Source: Deltaproteobacteria bacterium
Lineage (GTDB): Bacteria; Myxococcota; Kuafuiibacteriia; Kuafuiibacteriales; Kuafuiibacteriaceae
Direction: 5' to 3'
Length of the DNA stretch: 64,000 nucleotides
Assembly (NCBI GenBank): GCA_020632995.1
Contig: JACKEN010000001.1
Span: 310,001-374,000 of the forward strand
Position 1 is the stretch's first letter. Every line of letters starts with the position of its first letter. Position numbers and translations under genes: made by a program. Positions 1 to 7,996 of this stretch are shown piece by piece. Under the pieces are notes generated by a model, which was not told the DNA's origin, searched no databases, and worked only from the letters and a program-made list of their open reading frames with translations.

Positions 1-175
1 CGGCCACGAGCTGCCGGTGTTCGACGTCGCGGTGTCGCCCGACTCGGCCTGGGTGGCCTCGGCCAGCGCGGACACCGAGGTGCGGCTGTGGCCGATGGTC
101 CTGCCCCCGAAGCCGGAGGCGCTCATGGCCTGGATCGCCGCCCACACCACCTACGTCGCGCCCGAAGAGGACTGA
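1..175 (+). CDS. C-terminus of a WD40-repeat protein (partial)
   Basis: Only the last 57 residues are inside the window; the 5' part lies upstream. They read as one complete WD40 blade: a GH pair near the start (GHELPVFDVAVSPD), then VASASADTEVRLW, the usual strand b-c-d pattern ending in a W-D-like position. A short proline-containing tail finishes with APEED. WD40 propellers are protein-interaction platforms, and in myxobacteria such C-termini often follow Ser/Thr kinase or NACHT-like domains, but the upstream part cannot be seen, so the overall role is unknown. The stop codon is at 173-175. Confidence 0.8.
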   Translation, partial: GHELPVFDVAVSPDSAWVASASADTEVRLWPMVLPPKPEALMAWIAAHTTYVAPEED

Positions 176-263
176 CCCTCGGGGTCTATCGTAAACCCTC
201 GGGATCGCTTGACTCCGAGCCAGGTTCTGGATCCCCAGGCCGGGGCGTGCCAAGCCAGTCCTG

Positions 264-2393
264 ATGGCGTCGGTGACCGAGGGCGAGGCCCGCCTCCTCT
301 TTGGCGGAGACGTGGCCGCCCTGACCCAGGTGGTGGAGCGCTTCGCCTTCCCGCGCGCGCAGCCCTTCAAGCTGCTCGAGACCCTCTCGGGTCGGCGCTT
401 CGGGCCGGAGATGACCGCGTGGATCCGCATCTTCGAGCGCTGGGAGCTCGAGGCCGCCGACCCCGCGGACGCCGAGCTGAAGGCGCCGGGCGAGAAGCAG
501 GGCATCACCGCGCTGGTGGAGGGCAGGGGGGCCGCCTGGCTGGCGGACTTCATCGCCTACTTCGTGGACGCCGCGGTGGTGGTGCAGGAGGACGCGATGA
601 GCTACCTCGCGTCCCTCGCCGGCACCGAGTCCGGGGTGTGCAAGGTATATTACTTTCACCCGAACGACTGGGGCCTGTGGCCCACCGACCCGTCCCTCAC
701 CACCCGCCTGTACCGCACCCTCCAGGAGGAGGACCGCCCCGAGCTCGCCCACGCCCGCTTCGAGGGCGCGGAGGCCCGCCGCCGCGCCGCCGCGCTGACC
801 TTGTACGAGACCCTGGCCAAAGCCGAGGCCCTGCCCGCGCTCCGTGACCCGGCGCGCCTGTGGCCGCGGGTGGACTGGCTGGTCCATGCGCTGCTGGGGG
901 TGGGCAACGACTTCCGGCGCGAGCTGGACCGGGCCCCGCCCTTCACCGCCTACGCGGAGGAGGCGCCCCACCTGGCCGAGCACCCCCACCTCGGCACCTA
1001 CTGGCTGTGGGCCCACTTCTTCCTCGACAACCGCGAGGCGCTGCAAGATACCTTGCGCCGCACCGCCGCGAGCGAGGAGCCGGCCCTGGCCGAGAGCCGC
1101 ACGCTGATCACCGCGCTCGCCGCGGGGGAGCGGGTGCGCCTGGGCGAGCACGATCAGGCCGCGCTCCTCGCCCTCCGGGACGAGATCGTGCAGCGCGCTC
1201 CGATCGCCGCCTTCGAGCCGGCGGCCCGGGTGCGGGCCAACGCGTTCCGGGCCGACCTCGCCAAGGAGAGCCAGGTGGAGGAGGGCGCCCGGAGCGTGCT
1301 CGAGGACGCGGCCCGCCGCGAGCCCCTGGTGCGCGAGGCCCTGACCCTGCTCGATCACCTCGCGGTGGGCGGCGCCATCCCTCCCGAGCCCGCCCCTGTG
1401 CACGGCGGCCTGCCGGTGGACGACGCGGTGGACCGCCTGGCCGAGCTGATGGACCCGCGCTTTCGCCCCCTGGTGCGGGCGCGCCTGGAGCGGGCGCTGC
1501 ACGTGGGCGACAGCCACCAGGACGCGGCGTGGGGCCTGTTGGTGGCCTGGGCCGCCGCCGCCCCCGACTTCGATACCTTCGAGGGCCTGCTGAAGGAGGT
1601 CGGCACCGAGAACCTCGGCCCGCGGCGCCTGAGGGAACTCTACCGGGCCTACGGCCGCTTCGACGACCCGCGGGCCACCGCGTTCCTGGTGGCCGGCGTC
1701 CGGGCCTGGCTCAAGGAGATGGACGACTGGATCCGGATGGCCCCGGACGAGCCCCTCCTGCAACTCTTCCTGCGCGACACCCTCGACACCCACCGGGTGA
1801 TCGCCGCGGTGCTCGAGCGCGCCAGCTACTCCGCCGCCAACTGGACGGTCTGCGTGGCCGCCGCGGTGGCGGCGGGCGAGCTGAAGAGCAAGCGCGCGGT
1901 CCCGGGCCTGCGGCGCGCGGTGGAGTCCCGCCTCGGCCGGGTGGACGACGGCAGCCGCGCCAAGGTCGTGCAGGCCCTGGTGGCGGCCGAGGGCGCGTCT
2001 TCGCAGGCCTTCTTGCGCAGCCTCTTCGACTGGAGCCTCGACGAGTGGGAGTCGGCGGACGAGGACGACAAGGACGGCCACGAGAAGGACATCGCCTGCT
2101 ACCTCGCGGGCCTCCTCACCCTGGCCCCCGAGGACCCAGTGCTCCTCGGCACCGCCCGGCGCCTGCTGGAGCTGTTCCTCTTGAAGCTGGGCCCCAAGCG
2201 CACCCCCCGCCGCGACATGATCGCCGCCGCCGCCGCGATCCTGGCCGGCGTCCGGGGCGGCGAGGTCCGACCCCTGGTCGACTCGGTGGTGCCCTACCGC
2301 ACCCTGGCCTTCCACGAGACCGCCTCCACCCGCGCCGCGGCGGAGGAGCTCCGCACCCTGGCCGACACCGTCACCCGGGAGTTGGAGGGGTAG
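264..2393 (+). CDS. Large uncharacterised helical (HEAT-like) protein
   Basis: A 709-residue soluble protein with no signal peptide or membrane segment. It is rich in Ala, Leu, Arg and Glu, with repeated amphipathic helices through most of its length. The C-terminal third (about residues 500-700) has the helix-turn-helix rhythm of HEAT/ARM-type repeats (for example RAVPGLRRAVESRLG and AKVVQALVAAEGASSQAFL). An acidic insert, ESADEDDKDGHEKD, lies near residue 600. The base and codon use match a native high-GC gene. I do not recognise the family, and no catalytic motif is visible. It stands between a WD40 protein and a DUF1330-like gene on the same strand but with gaps that do not suggest a tight operon. 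The start at the ATG is chosen because the protein pattern begins there; no strong ribosome-binding site precedes it. Confidence 0.75.
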   Translation: MASVTEGEARLLFGGDVAALTQVVERFAFPRAQPFKLLETLSGRRFGPEMTAWIRIFERWELEAADPADAELKAPGEKQGITALVEGRGAAWLADFIAYFVDAAVVVQEDAMSYLASLAGTESGVCKVYYFHPNDWGLWPTDPSLTTRLYRTLQEEDRPELAHARFEGAEARRRAAALTLYETLAKAEALPALRDPARLWPRVDWLVHALLGVGNDFRRELDRAPPFTAYAEEAPHLAEHPHLGTYWLWAHFFLDNREALQDTLRRTAASEEPALAESRTLITALAAGERVRLGEHDQAALLALRDEIVQRAPIAAFEPAARVRANAFRADLAKESQVEEGARSVLEDAARREPLVREALTLLDHLAVGGAIPPEPAPVHGGLPVDDAVDRLAELMDPRFRPLVRARLERALHVGDSHQDAAWGLLVAWAAAAPDFDTFEGLLKEVGTENLGPRRLRELYRAYGRFDDPRATAFLVAGVRAWLKEMDDWIRMAPDEPLLQLFLRDTLDTHRVIAAVLERASYSAANWTVCVAAAVAAGELKSKRAVPGLRRAVESRLGRVDDGSRAKVVQALVAAEGASSQAFLRSLFDWSLDEWESADEDDKDGHEKDIACYLAGLLTLAPEDPVLLGTARRLLELFLLKLGPKRTPRRDMIAAAAAILAGVRGGEVRPLVDSVVPYRTLAFHETASTRAAAEELRTLADTVTRELEG

Positions 2394-2531
2394 GCGGAAC
2401 GGACACCGCATGGGCGGACGTAGCCCTCTACAGCCCTGGAGCTCCTGGGCTGGACGCCCGCGCGTCTACGCGCCTCGGGTGTGCACAGACGCGCCTTCAC
2501 CGCCCCGGCAGCGCTGCGTACCGTCGCGCCC

Positions 2532-2810
2532 ATGATCTACGCCTTCGCACAGCTCTCCATCCGCGATCGGGACACCCTGGGCGCCTACCGCGCCAAGGCG
2601 GCCGAGGCCCTGGCCCGCCACGGCGGCACCGTGGTGGCCGCCGGCCCCGCCACCCTCCTCGAGGGCGACGCCCCCGCCCCCGACACCGCCGCCCTGTTGG
2701 GCTTCCCCGATCGCGCCGCCGCCCTGGCCTGGATCCAGGACCCCACCCTGGCCGACATCCACGCCCTCCGCCGGGGCAGTGGGGACTCCCGCGTCATCCT
2801 CCTCGCCTGA
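2532..2810 (+). CDS. DUF1330-like small protein (dimeric alpha+beta barrel)
   Basis: A 92-residue protein starting MIYAFAQLSIRD. The pattern of a strand, 'DxxxLxxYRAKAAEALARHGG', a strand 'VVAAGP', then 'LLGFPDRAAALAWIQDP' is typical of DUF1330 (a ferredoxin-like dimeric alpha/beta barrel family), whose biochemical role is not established. An in-frame upstream ATG at 2481 would add 17 poorly conserved-looking residues (MHRRAFTAP...); the start at 2532 fits the family better. It is probably monocistronic. Confidence 0.7.
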   Translation: MIYAFAQLSIRDRDTLGAYRAKAAEALARHGGTVVAAGPATLLEGDAPAPDTAALLGFPDRAAALAWIQDPTLADIHALRRGSGDSRVILLA

Positions 2811-2877
2811 CCCTGGGGCGCGTGACCCGCGTCCCACCTTGGGTGAAGCCCGTCCCACCTGCTACCGTCCCACTCCC

Positions 2878-3417
2878 ATGCTCCGCCTGCTGGTCCTGGC
2901 CGCGTCCCTCACCCTCGCCACCCCCGCCCTGGCCGCCGAGCCCGACCCCGACGCCCTCGCGGTCGGCCGCCCCGCCCCCAACTTCACCCTCAAGACCCTG
3001 AACCCGGAGCGCACCAAGAGCCGCCTCTTCGCCCTCAGGACCCTGGTGGGCGACGACGCCAAGGCCAAGAAGACGGTGGTCCTCTCCTTCGCCGCCTCCT
3101 ACTGCGAGCCCTGCAAGCGCGAGCTGAAGGAGCTGGCCCCCATGGCGGCGGACTTCGCCAAGCACGACGTGGTCCTGGCGGTGGTCATCATCGACACCGA
3201 GCCCGACGCGATCGCGGAGATGAAGAAGCTCACCGTCGACGAGCTGAACCTGGCGTACCCGGTGCTGTCGGACAGGTTCGGGGTGCTGGCGCGCAGGTAT
3301 CAGGCCGAGCAGCTGCCGAAGACGGTGGTGGTGGGCCCGGATGGGTTGGTGAAGTATGTGGCGACCGGGTTCAAGAAGGACGCGTTGCAGAAGTTGAGGG
3401 CTCAGGTGGGGCTGTAG
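2878..3417 (+). CDS. TlpA/ResA-like periplasmic thioredoxin-fold protein
   Basis: A 179-residue exported redoxin. Residues 1-20 form a Sec signal peptide (MLRLLVLAASLTLATPALAA, cleavage after ALAA). The mature part begins with the TlpA-type lead-in 'VGRPAPNFTLKTLN'. The redox site is ASYCEPCK, a CxxC motif at the start of the thioredoxin helix. The cis-proline region is 'QLPKTVVVGPDG', and the C-terminal helix is 'KKDALQKLRAQVG'. Family members reduce or transfer disulfides in the periplasm, often for cytochrome c maturation; the exact partner cannot be told here. The start is the ATG that gives a complete signal peptide; an in-frame upstream extension overlaps the DUF1330-like gene and is rejected. 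This is the last gene before base composition drops. Confidence 0.85.
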   Translation: MLRLLVLAASLTLATPALAAEPDPDALAVGRPAPNFTLKTLNPERTKSRLFALRTLVGDDAKAKKTVVLSFAASYCEPCKRELKELAPMAADFAKHDVVLAVVIIDTEPDAIAEMKKLTVDELNLAYPVLSDRFGVLARRYQAEQLPKTVVVGPDGLVKYVATGFKKDALQKLRAQVGL

Positions 3418-3654
3418 GTTGCGGAGTTGTGGCGGGGCGGAGTCCAGAAGAGGAAGGCCCGCCTAAACCCTGGGAATCAGGCTCCTTTTCGGACTTGATC
3501 GAACCGATTCCGTCCAAGTGATTTCAGAGAGTTACGCGCGTTCTGATCCAGATTGTGGATCCCGCCCGTTGTGGAGTTATCGAGCAGGATTTGGCTGGCT
3601 GCGTGGCCGATGCAGCGACTTGCAGGCCAGACCAGTCTCGACAATAATGGCGCC

Positions 3655-4056
3655 ATGACCAACGAACGGGAAGAAGCCATACGACAGCTCGTACTGGGTG
3701 CAGCAGACCCATCCATCCTCGAAGACTATGTCGCAGAGCCTGAGGCATTGATTGAGGATATTAGGGGGGTACTACGGGATTCCATGCCGACCGCTGCGAA
3801 GCCGATCGTTCTTCGGCAGGGTCGCTTGTCGCTCTCGACTGAATCCGCAAAGTACATAGCAGTCGTAATCGCCGCGGCTGACTTGCTTCTAGGATCGATG
3901 GATGCCTACCTCGATGCGGACAAGGACGGCTTTGTGAGTGAGGATGCCGAGAAGTCGTTCCTCGAAGAAGTCCGACAGAGATGTGGGGCAGTGGCTCTTA
4001 CTCCTCGTGTTCAGTTGGCGGTCGTCAAGCTGGCGGTGGTCGCGGCCGCGTTGTAG
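3655..4056 (+). CDS. Small acidic protein with an EF-hand-like loop (island gene)
   Basis: A 133-residue protein starting MTNEREEAIRQL. It is mostly helical and acidic at the N-terminus. It contains the calcium-loop-like sequence DADKDGFVSEDA (residues 87-98), with Asp at loop positions 1, 3 and 5 and Gly at 6, but Ala instead of Glu at position 12. The C-terminal 25 residues are hydrophobic (VQLAVVKLAVVAAAL) and could be a membrane anchor or packing helix. Base composition and codon use are much less GC-rich than the preceding genes, as in the rest of the 3460-7990 island. The family is not recognised. A longer in-frame start upstream (3553) is less likely because it runs through an apparent intergenic region. 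Confidence 0.6.
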   Translation: MTNEREEAIRQLVLGAADPSILEDYVAEPEALIEDIRGVLRDSMPTAAKPIVLRQGRLSLSTESAKYIAVVIAAADLLLGSMDAYLDADKDGFVSEDAEKSFLEEVRQRCGAVALTPRVQLAVVKLAVVAAAL

Positions 4057-4074
4057 TCGATGACTTCCATCGGT

Positions 4075-5262
4075 CTATCCTGGCGCCTGACCTTGCAGCG
4101 ACAGCAGGGTTCGCACGTGCGCGTCGAGGCGCATAGTAGTCATCTGCAAGAATTGAATCCTTCCCCAGACTACCCATGCCAGCAATACACAGCAGAGAAC
4201 AATTAACGCTACGAGCCAACTCCGATGGAAGAACTCGGGCGAGATGGTCCACGCGGCCACGAATGCGGCCGCCAGCCTGCAGCAGAAGACGAAGGGCGTA
4301 AGAAGGCGTTCGTGAATTGTCACGTGTGGCGGGATCCGCAGCCTTCTGCCAGAATTCGCGTATGCGCCAAGGAACCTCAACAACGGGAGGCGACGCTTCC
4401 CATGTAGCGCTGCGTTGGGGTCGCGGCTTTCGGCCTGGATCTCGTGTCGTGCAATTGCTCTCTGTAGGGCGTGTGCTGCGTAGTCGGATCCGAATCTATT
4501 CTCGAGTTGACTATACGCAAAGAGATCCGCGGTCCACTCGTTTGCTGTCTTCGACTTTTCGATTAAGTAGTTGATGATCCCCGCCGATACTATCACGCAA
4601 ATGGGCCATGCGCTCATTGGGAGCATCGCTGCAGGGAGGTAATATGAGAGCATTCGAGGTCCAACTAGTGCATTATTGGCGTTGTCATTGCGCGCTGCCG
4701 TAGTTGCATGCCCCAGCTCGTGATAGGCTTCATACATCAGGCCGGGTGTGTCGACGTCGGGGACGCGGTCCAAGATGAGGATGTTTGCGTCGTACTTCAG
4801 GAAGGCGACATTGTGGTGCAAACGTTCTCCAGTCTTCGAGGCTCGATAGACCTGGAGCGTTGGCCTGTCAATGGGATGTTGCAGGCATTCCAGTGCGGAG
4901 CGACCGAATATGAGGTCCGGAGATACTTCATCGAGCCTGAATCCTCTGTTGTAAATATCTTCAATGAATTTGCATGTCTCCAACGCCGTGCTTCTTGAAT
5001 AGCTGGCAGCGATATAGAGATGGAAGATCAAGAGCAACCAGAGCAGAAAGGAGGCGGGAACTAGCGCAGACCACCAGTCGTGGATCGGGATTGTAAGAAG
5101 GAAAGCTGTGGGGCCGACACCGAACGCGGCCAGCCATAGTGCCGTTGCCAAGATACTCCTCAACATAGAGGAGGCAACCATCGTATCATTGGCTTGGACC
5201 ACAGAGGGTAGTTTCCACCAGCAGCGAGCCAATTGAAAGGGTGTGTTTTCAACAACGGTCAT
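4075..5262 (-). CDS. Membrane zinc metallopeptidase, M48-like (island gene)
   Basis: A 395-residue protein on the minus strand. Two transmembrane segments lie near residues 33-86, a long hydrophobic region at about 205-235, and two more hydrophobic segments near the C-terminus. The soluble part carries HELGH (residues 181-185), an HExxH zincin motif, followed about 57 residues later by NEWTAD. The Glu242/Asp246 spacing there is the ExxxD pattern that supplies the third zinc ligand in M48/M56-type membrane proteases. The substrate is unknown. It converges with the small EF-hand-like gene and diverges from the DAC-like operon. Two starts are possible: ATG at 5262 (used here) or ATG at 5181, which begins just before the first membrane helix. 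The frame stays open another 104 codons upstream through a GC-rich stretch, but that extension looks non-coding. Low-GC codon use suggests transfer. Confidence 0.75.
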   Translation of the reverse strand: MTVVENTPFQLARCWWKLPSVVQANDTMVASSMLRSILATALWLAAFGVGPTAFLLTIPIHDWWSALVPASFLLWLLLIFHLYIAASYSRSTALETCKFIEDIYNRGFRLDEVSPDLIFGRSALECLQHPIDRPTLQVYRASKTGERLHHNVAFLKYDANILILDRVPDVDTPGLMYEAYHELGHATTAARNDNANNALVGPRMLSYYLPAAMLPMSAWPICVIVSAGIINYLIEKSKTANEWTADLFAYSQLENRFGSDYAAHALQRAIARHEIQAESRDPNAALHGKRRLPLLRFLGAYANSGRRLRIPPHVTIHERLLTPFVFCCRLAAAFVAAWTISPEFFHRSWLVALIVLCCVLLAWVVWGRIQFLQMTTMRLDAHVRTLLSLQGQAPG

Positions 5263-5620
5263 GGCGCTCGAACGCAGCTCGGGCCCGGCTCCAAGCGTCG
5301 TAGGTGCGCCTCCCGGTGCCAGGCGGCCCCGTAGGCAGCGCTGCGCGCAGCCGCCGGTTCCTACGTGCCTGGTGCAGGATTCGCAACCTTTGAAAGGGTC
5401 TCGGCAGGTCAAGGGGCGGTGCCGCCGGGTCGTGACCAGACGCGGGCCCAACTCCCCCGCCCACAGACCTCCTTCCCAAGTGGCAGAACGGGGCTCTGGT
5501 GTTTCCAGGCCTATAGGGGCTTCTGTAGGAATCGGCCCTCCATCGGCCCCTGGCGGGGTTGACCGAAAGATCAAACTCCAGTCTCATGGAGCCATAGCTA
5601 GCGGGCAAAGAAGAACGACA
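5263..5620. other. GC-rich structured intergenic segment between divergent island genes
   Basis: About 360 bases separate the peptidase start from the DAC-like gene. Unlike the AT-richer genes on both sides, most of this stretch (about 5270-5560) is strongly GC-rich. It includes a perfect 12-base palindrome (5340-5351) enclosed by a cgtagg / cctacg pair (5330-5335 and 5360-5365), which could fold as one long stem-loop. Both flanking reading frames can be extended into it, but the translations are proline/arginine-rich and unlike their genes. It must hold the promoters for the two divergent genes; a structured RNA or a remnant of another element is possible. No recognised ncRNA family could be assigned. 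Confidence 0.4.
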
Positions 5621-6670
5621 ATGGAACCGACGATTCGTACATTCAGAGACTATGCGTCCGATTCGATTGGGAATTTGGTTCTCGGGGAGGGGTTCCCGCC
5701 GGATCCGGATATCCGTCCGGGGATAATTGCCATCCTTGATGTTCTCTCTGCATACTTTGAGGAAGGAAAAAGATTGTATCCTGAGGTTGTTGTAACCTCC
5801 TCGATCGATGGATTGGTTGCGTTTCTCCCTGGGTATCGGATCGTGATGGTCGGGGAAGGGCCGCCTGAGCAGGGGACTTATCAGAAGGCGCTCAAGACCT
5901 GCGCCCCGCTCGCCCAGAATGGCTGGGCAATCGCGTTGCAGGTCTCTTCCGAGCGCCTTAAGTACGGGATTCTGACGGCCGAGACGTCTCCGATAAGCCC
6001 CGCGCTGTGGAGGCTGGTCGTCGGAGATCTTGCTGAGTATGGATCTGATCCTGAGCCTCGTGTTGCGATGCTTCGCTCGTTGGGGCAGAATACTGTTGAG
6101 ATTCGTGGAAGGAGGGCTGCCTTGCAGCTGGTCTTCTCGGTTCGTGTCGCTGCTCCGCACGATGCATCTCCCAGAGATGTGGTCCTTGATCAACTGGTGC
6201 GAGACATAGGTGAGGAGTCAAGAGACAAGGTCAGAGCGTTTCTGCAGCGTGTCCTTGAGGATGCCTTTCGCGGTGGTCACGGCTGCCTAATTGGAGTCGT
6301 GGATGATGCGGACGACTCCGTGCGCGGACTTAGGCAGGATTTTCCGGATGCGCACCACCTCAGTGTCCCAATTTCGCTCGGCAAGGTGCTTGTGGAATGC
6401 GAGACACAGAATACCATTCGGAGCGCAACCGAGCTTCGGTTGGCTGCTGAAGTGGTTACCAACATGATAAACCACGATGGAATTGCGGTCTTTACGTCAA
6501 GTGGGAGACTGATTGCATTCAACCTCTTCGTGCCGAAGCCTGATGAAGTGAGAACGATGGGCGGGGCCCGTTCTCGTGCCTTTGAGCAGATGAGAAGCTC
6601 GAGCAGGTTCATTTGTTGTTTTATACGGTCGCAGGATGGTGCGATGCGTGTTTGGAGGTCCCAACAGTGA
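5621..6670 (+). CDS. DAC-like (DisA_N-fold) predicted sensor protein, DACNV type
   Basis: A 349-residue soluble protein. The C-terminal 65 residues match the layout of diadenylate cyclase (DAC/DisA_N) domains: a 'DG' strand turn (HDGIAVFTSSGRLIAF, Asp286-Gly287), then 30 residues later GGARSRAFE at the place of the GxRHRAA nucleotide-binding motif, then a strand pair 'FICCFIRSQDGAMRVW'. The catalytic DGA and RHR motifs are degenerate here (DGI; Arg317-Ser-Arg319), so I infer a nucleotide-sensing rather than synthesising role. The N-terminal half (residues 20-130, with 'KTCAPLAQNGWAIAL') resembles proteins I recall being annotated 'probable sensor domain DACNV'. Its stop overlaps the GTG start of the next gene (GTGA), so the two are co-translated. 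The start is the ATG in front of MEPTIRTF; a 126-codon upstream extension is rejected. Low-GC island gene. Confidence 0.6.
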   Translation: MEPTIRTFRDYASDSIGNLVLGEGFPPDPDIRPGIIAILDVLSAYFEEGKRLYPEVVVTSSIDGLVAFLPGYRIVMVGEGPPEQGTYQKALKTCAPLAQNGWAIALQVSSERLKYGILTAETSPISPALWRLVVGDLAEYGSDPEPRVAMLRSLGQNTVEIRGRRAALQLVFSVRVAAPHDASPRDVVLDQLVRDIGEESRDKVRAFLQRVLEDAFRGGHGCLIGVVDDADDSVRGLRQDFPDAHHLSVPISLGKVLVECETQNTIRSATELRLAAEVVTNMINHDGIAVFTSSGRLIAFNLFVPKPDEVRTMGGARSRAFEQMRSSSRFICCFIRSQDGAMRVWRSQQ

Positions 6671-7983
6671 CGGAAAAGAGTCTGGTGCCGTGGGTCGGGC
6701 CTGAAGGGTTGGCTCTTCCCCCGTCGATAAGAGAGCCGTCCGAAATCCTGCGGTACGCGGTTGCGCTGAAGCCTGCCGACCAACTGCGAATAGTCTCGGC
6801 GTTTGCGAGCGGTCATGAAGACATGGCAGCCGAGTTCGTCTGGAGGCGGTCGATGACTCGATTGCGCGATAATCTCGCGCAGTTGGGAATGCGTTTCGTA
6901 GGGGAGATGCTGGATCGAGAGGATGTCGATGAGTCCAGTTCGCCCGCGAATGTGCTGACAGACTATGACTCGATTCGCTTGGCGGAGGCGCTTGGTGTGG
7001 TGAATGCGACTGGGGCATTGCGACTTCGGCATGCTCTAGAACTCATTACGCATTTTGCATCTGGGGAGACCGAAGAGCAGCTCGGGCATATCGACGCAGT
7101 CCAAACGGTACGAGCTTGTGTTCAGTACCTGTTGGGTTCCGAGGATATCAGGGCCTCGGTGGACTTCTCCGAGTTTCGGGAGCGCTTGCTCACGGAATCC
7201 ATCCAGTCTGATGATGGTGCTTTTGAGCGCCTACGTGCCTCGCCCGTCTTTTTCGTGCGAACGACGCTCCGGACCTTGCTCGCTGCGGTAAAATCCGAAC
7301 ATGGTGCTCGCCTTGAGCATGCGCTCAACAATCTCGTGACTGCGCTGCCAATCGTTTGGGATCCGCTCCCTGAAACTGACCGGTGGTCAGTTGGAATGGC
7401 GTATTCTGAAGCATCGGCATTTGGCAATGAAGAGGCGATGACCGCACTAAAACGTGGTCTCATTCGTGTTCGTGGATTTGACTACGTGCCCGAGGATCTC
7501 AGGTCTCGCACGTTCAAGAAGGCGGCGCAGGCGGTAATGGCTGCGCATCATGGATGGAACAACTTTTACAACGAGCCTGGTCCGACGCGGTACCTCAGCG
7601 GGCTGGGAACTACCATTCCGCCGGCAGCGCTTGCTGAGTGCATGCAGGCATATTTGTCCGTCTATCTCGGGAATAGATATGGTGTTTCGTGGGATGCGGC
7701 ATCTGTTTCTCTTGATGTTCTGAAGGGCGTCCCTGAAAGCCGCTGGCAGTACTATCTGGAAAAGATGCTCGTCGTCGATGATGAGGTGCTTCGAAAGCTC
7801 ACGCAATCAAGGCCAGTTGGGCGATTCTGTGAACTGGCGGATGAATTGGGCTTGGCCAACAAGGTGAATGGCTCCTCGGATATCTTCGCCCTTCTGCAGG
7901 CTGCAGAGAAACGGAATACTGTCCGCGTTCAATCTCGCGCAGAGAAGCTCCTTCAGAACATGGGGAGCGCGGCTGGTTCGTAG
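6667..7983 (+). CDS. Uncharacterised partner of the DAC-like sensor
   Basis: A 438-residue, mainly helical soluble protein beginning V(M)TEKSLVPWVGPEG. The GTG start overlaps the upstream stop by four bases, which decides the start and indicates translational coupling. No signal peptide or membrane helix is seen. Features include a segment at about 25-110 ('EILRYAVALKPADQL', 'AAEFVWRRSMTRLRDNL', 'LAEALGVVNATGALRLRH') that looks like a compact helical domain with a possible winged-helix part, and aromatic-rich middle and C-terminal segments ('HHGWNNFYNEPGPTRYLSG', 'YGVSWDAASVSLDVL'). No nuclease, protease, NTPase or pore motif was recognised, so whether it is an effector or a scaffold is open. 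Codon use is the same AT-richer type as the sensor gene. Confidence 0.6.
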   Translation: MTEKSLVPWVGPEGLALPPSIREPSEILRYAVALKPADQLRIVSAFASGHEDMAAEFVWRRSMTRLRDNLAQLGMRFVGEMLDREDVDESSSPANVLTDYDSIRLAEALGVVNATGALRLRHALELITHFASGETEEQLGHIDAVQTVRACVQYLLGSEDIRASVDFSEFRERLLTESIQSDDGAFERLRASPVFFVRTTLRTLLAAVKSEHGARLEHALNNLVTALPIVWDPLPETDRWSVGMAYSEASAFGNEEAMTALKRGLIRVRGFDYVPEDLRSRTFKKAAQAVMAAHHGWNNFYNEPGPTRYLSGLGTTIPPAALAECMQAYLSVYLGNRYGVSWDAASVSLDVLKGVPESRWQYYLEKMLVVDDEVLRKLTQSRPVGRFCELADELGLANKVNGSSDIFALLQAAEKRNTVRVQSRAEKLLQNMGSAAGS

Positions 7984-7996
7984 GTCTGAAGACCTC

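Noticed and set aside
188..3480. Similar short strings 'taaaccct..ggga' at 188 and 3463 as possible island attachment repeats
   Set aside because: The match is too short and imperfect, and the first copy is far outside the compositional boundary.
5263..5574. 104-codon N-terminal extension of the membrane peptidase and 126-codon extension of the DAC-like gene through the same DNA
   Set aside because: Two opposing frames cannot both be coding here; both translations are Pro/Arg-rich and unlike the AT-richer genes they would extend.
5621..6670. Active diadenylate cyclase
   Set aside because: The DGA and RHR catalytic motifs are replaced by DGI and RSR, so synthesis of c-di-AMP is unlikely.
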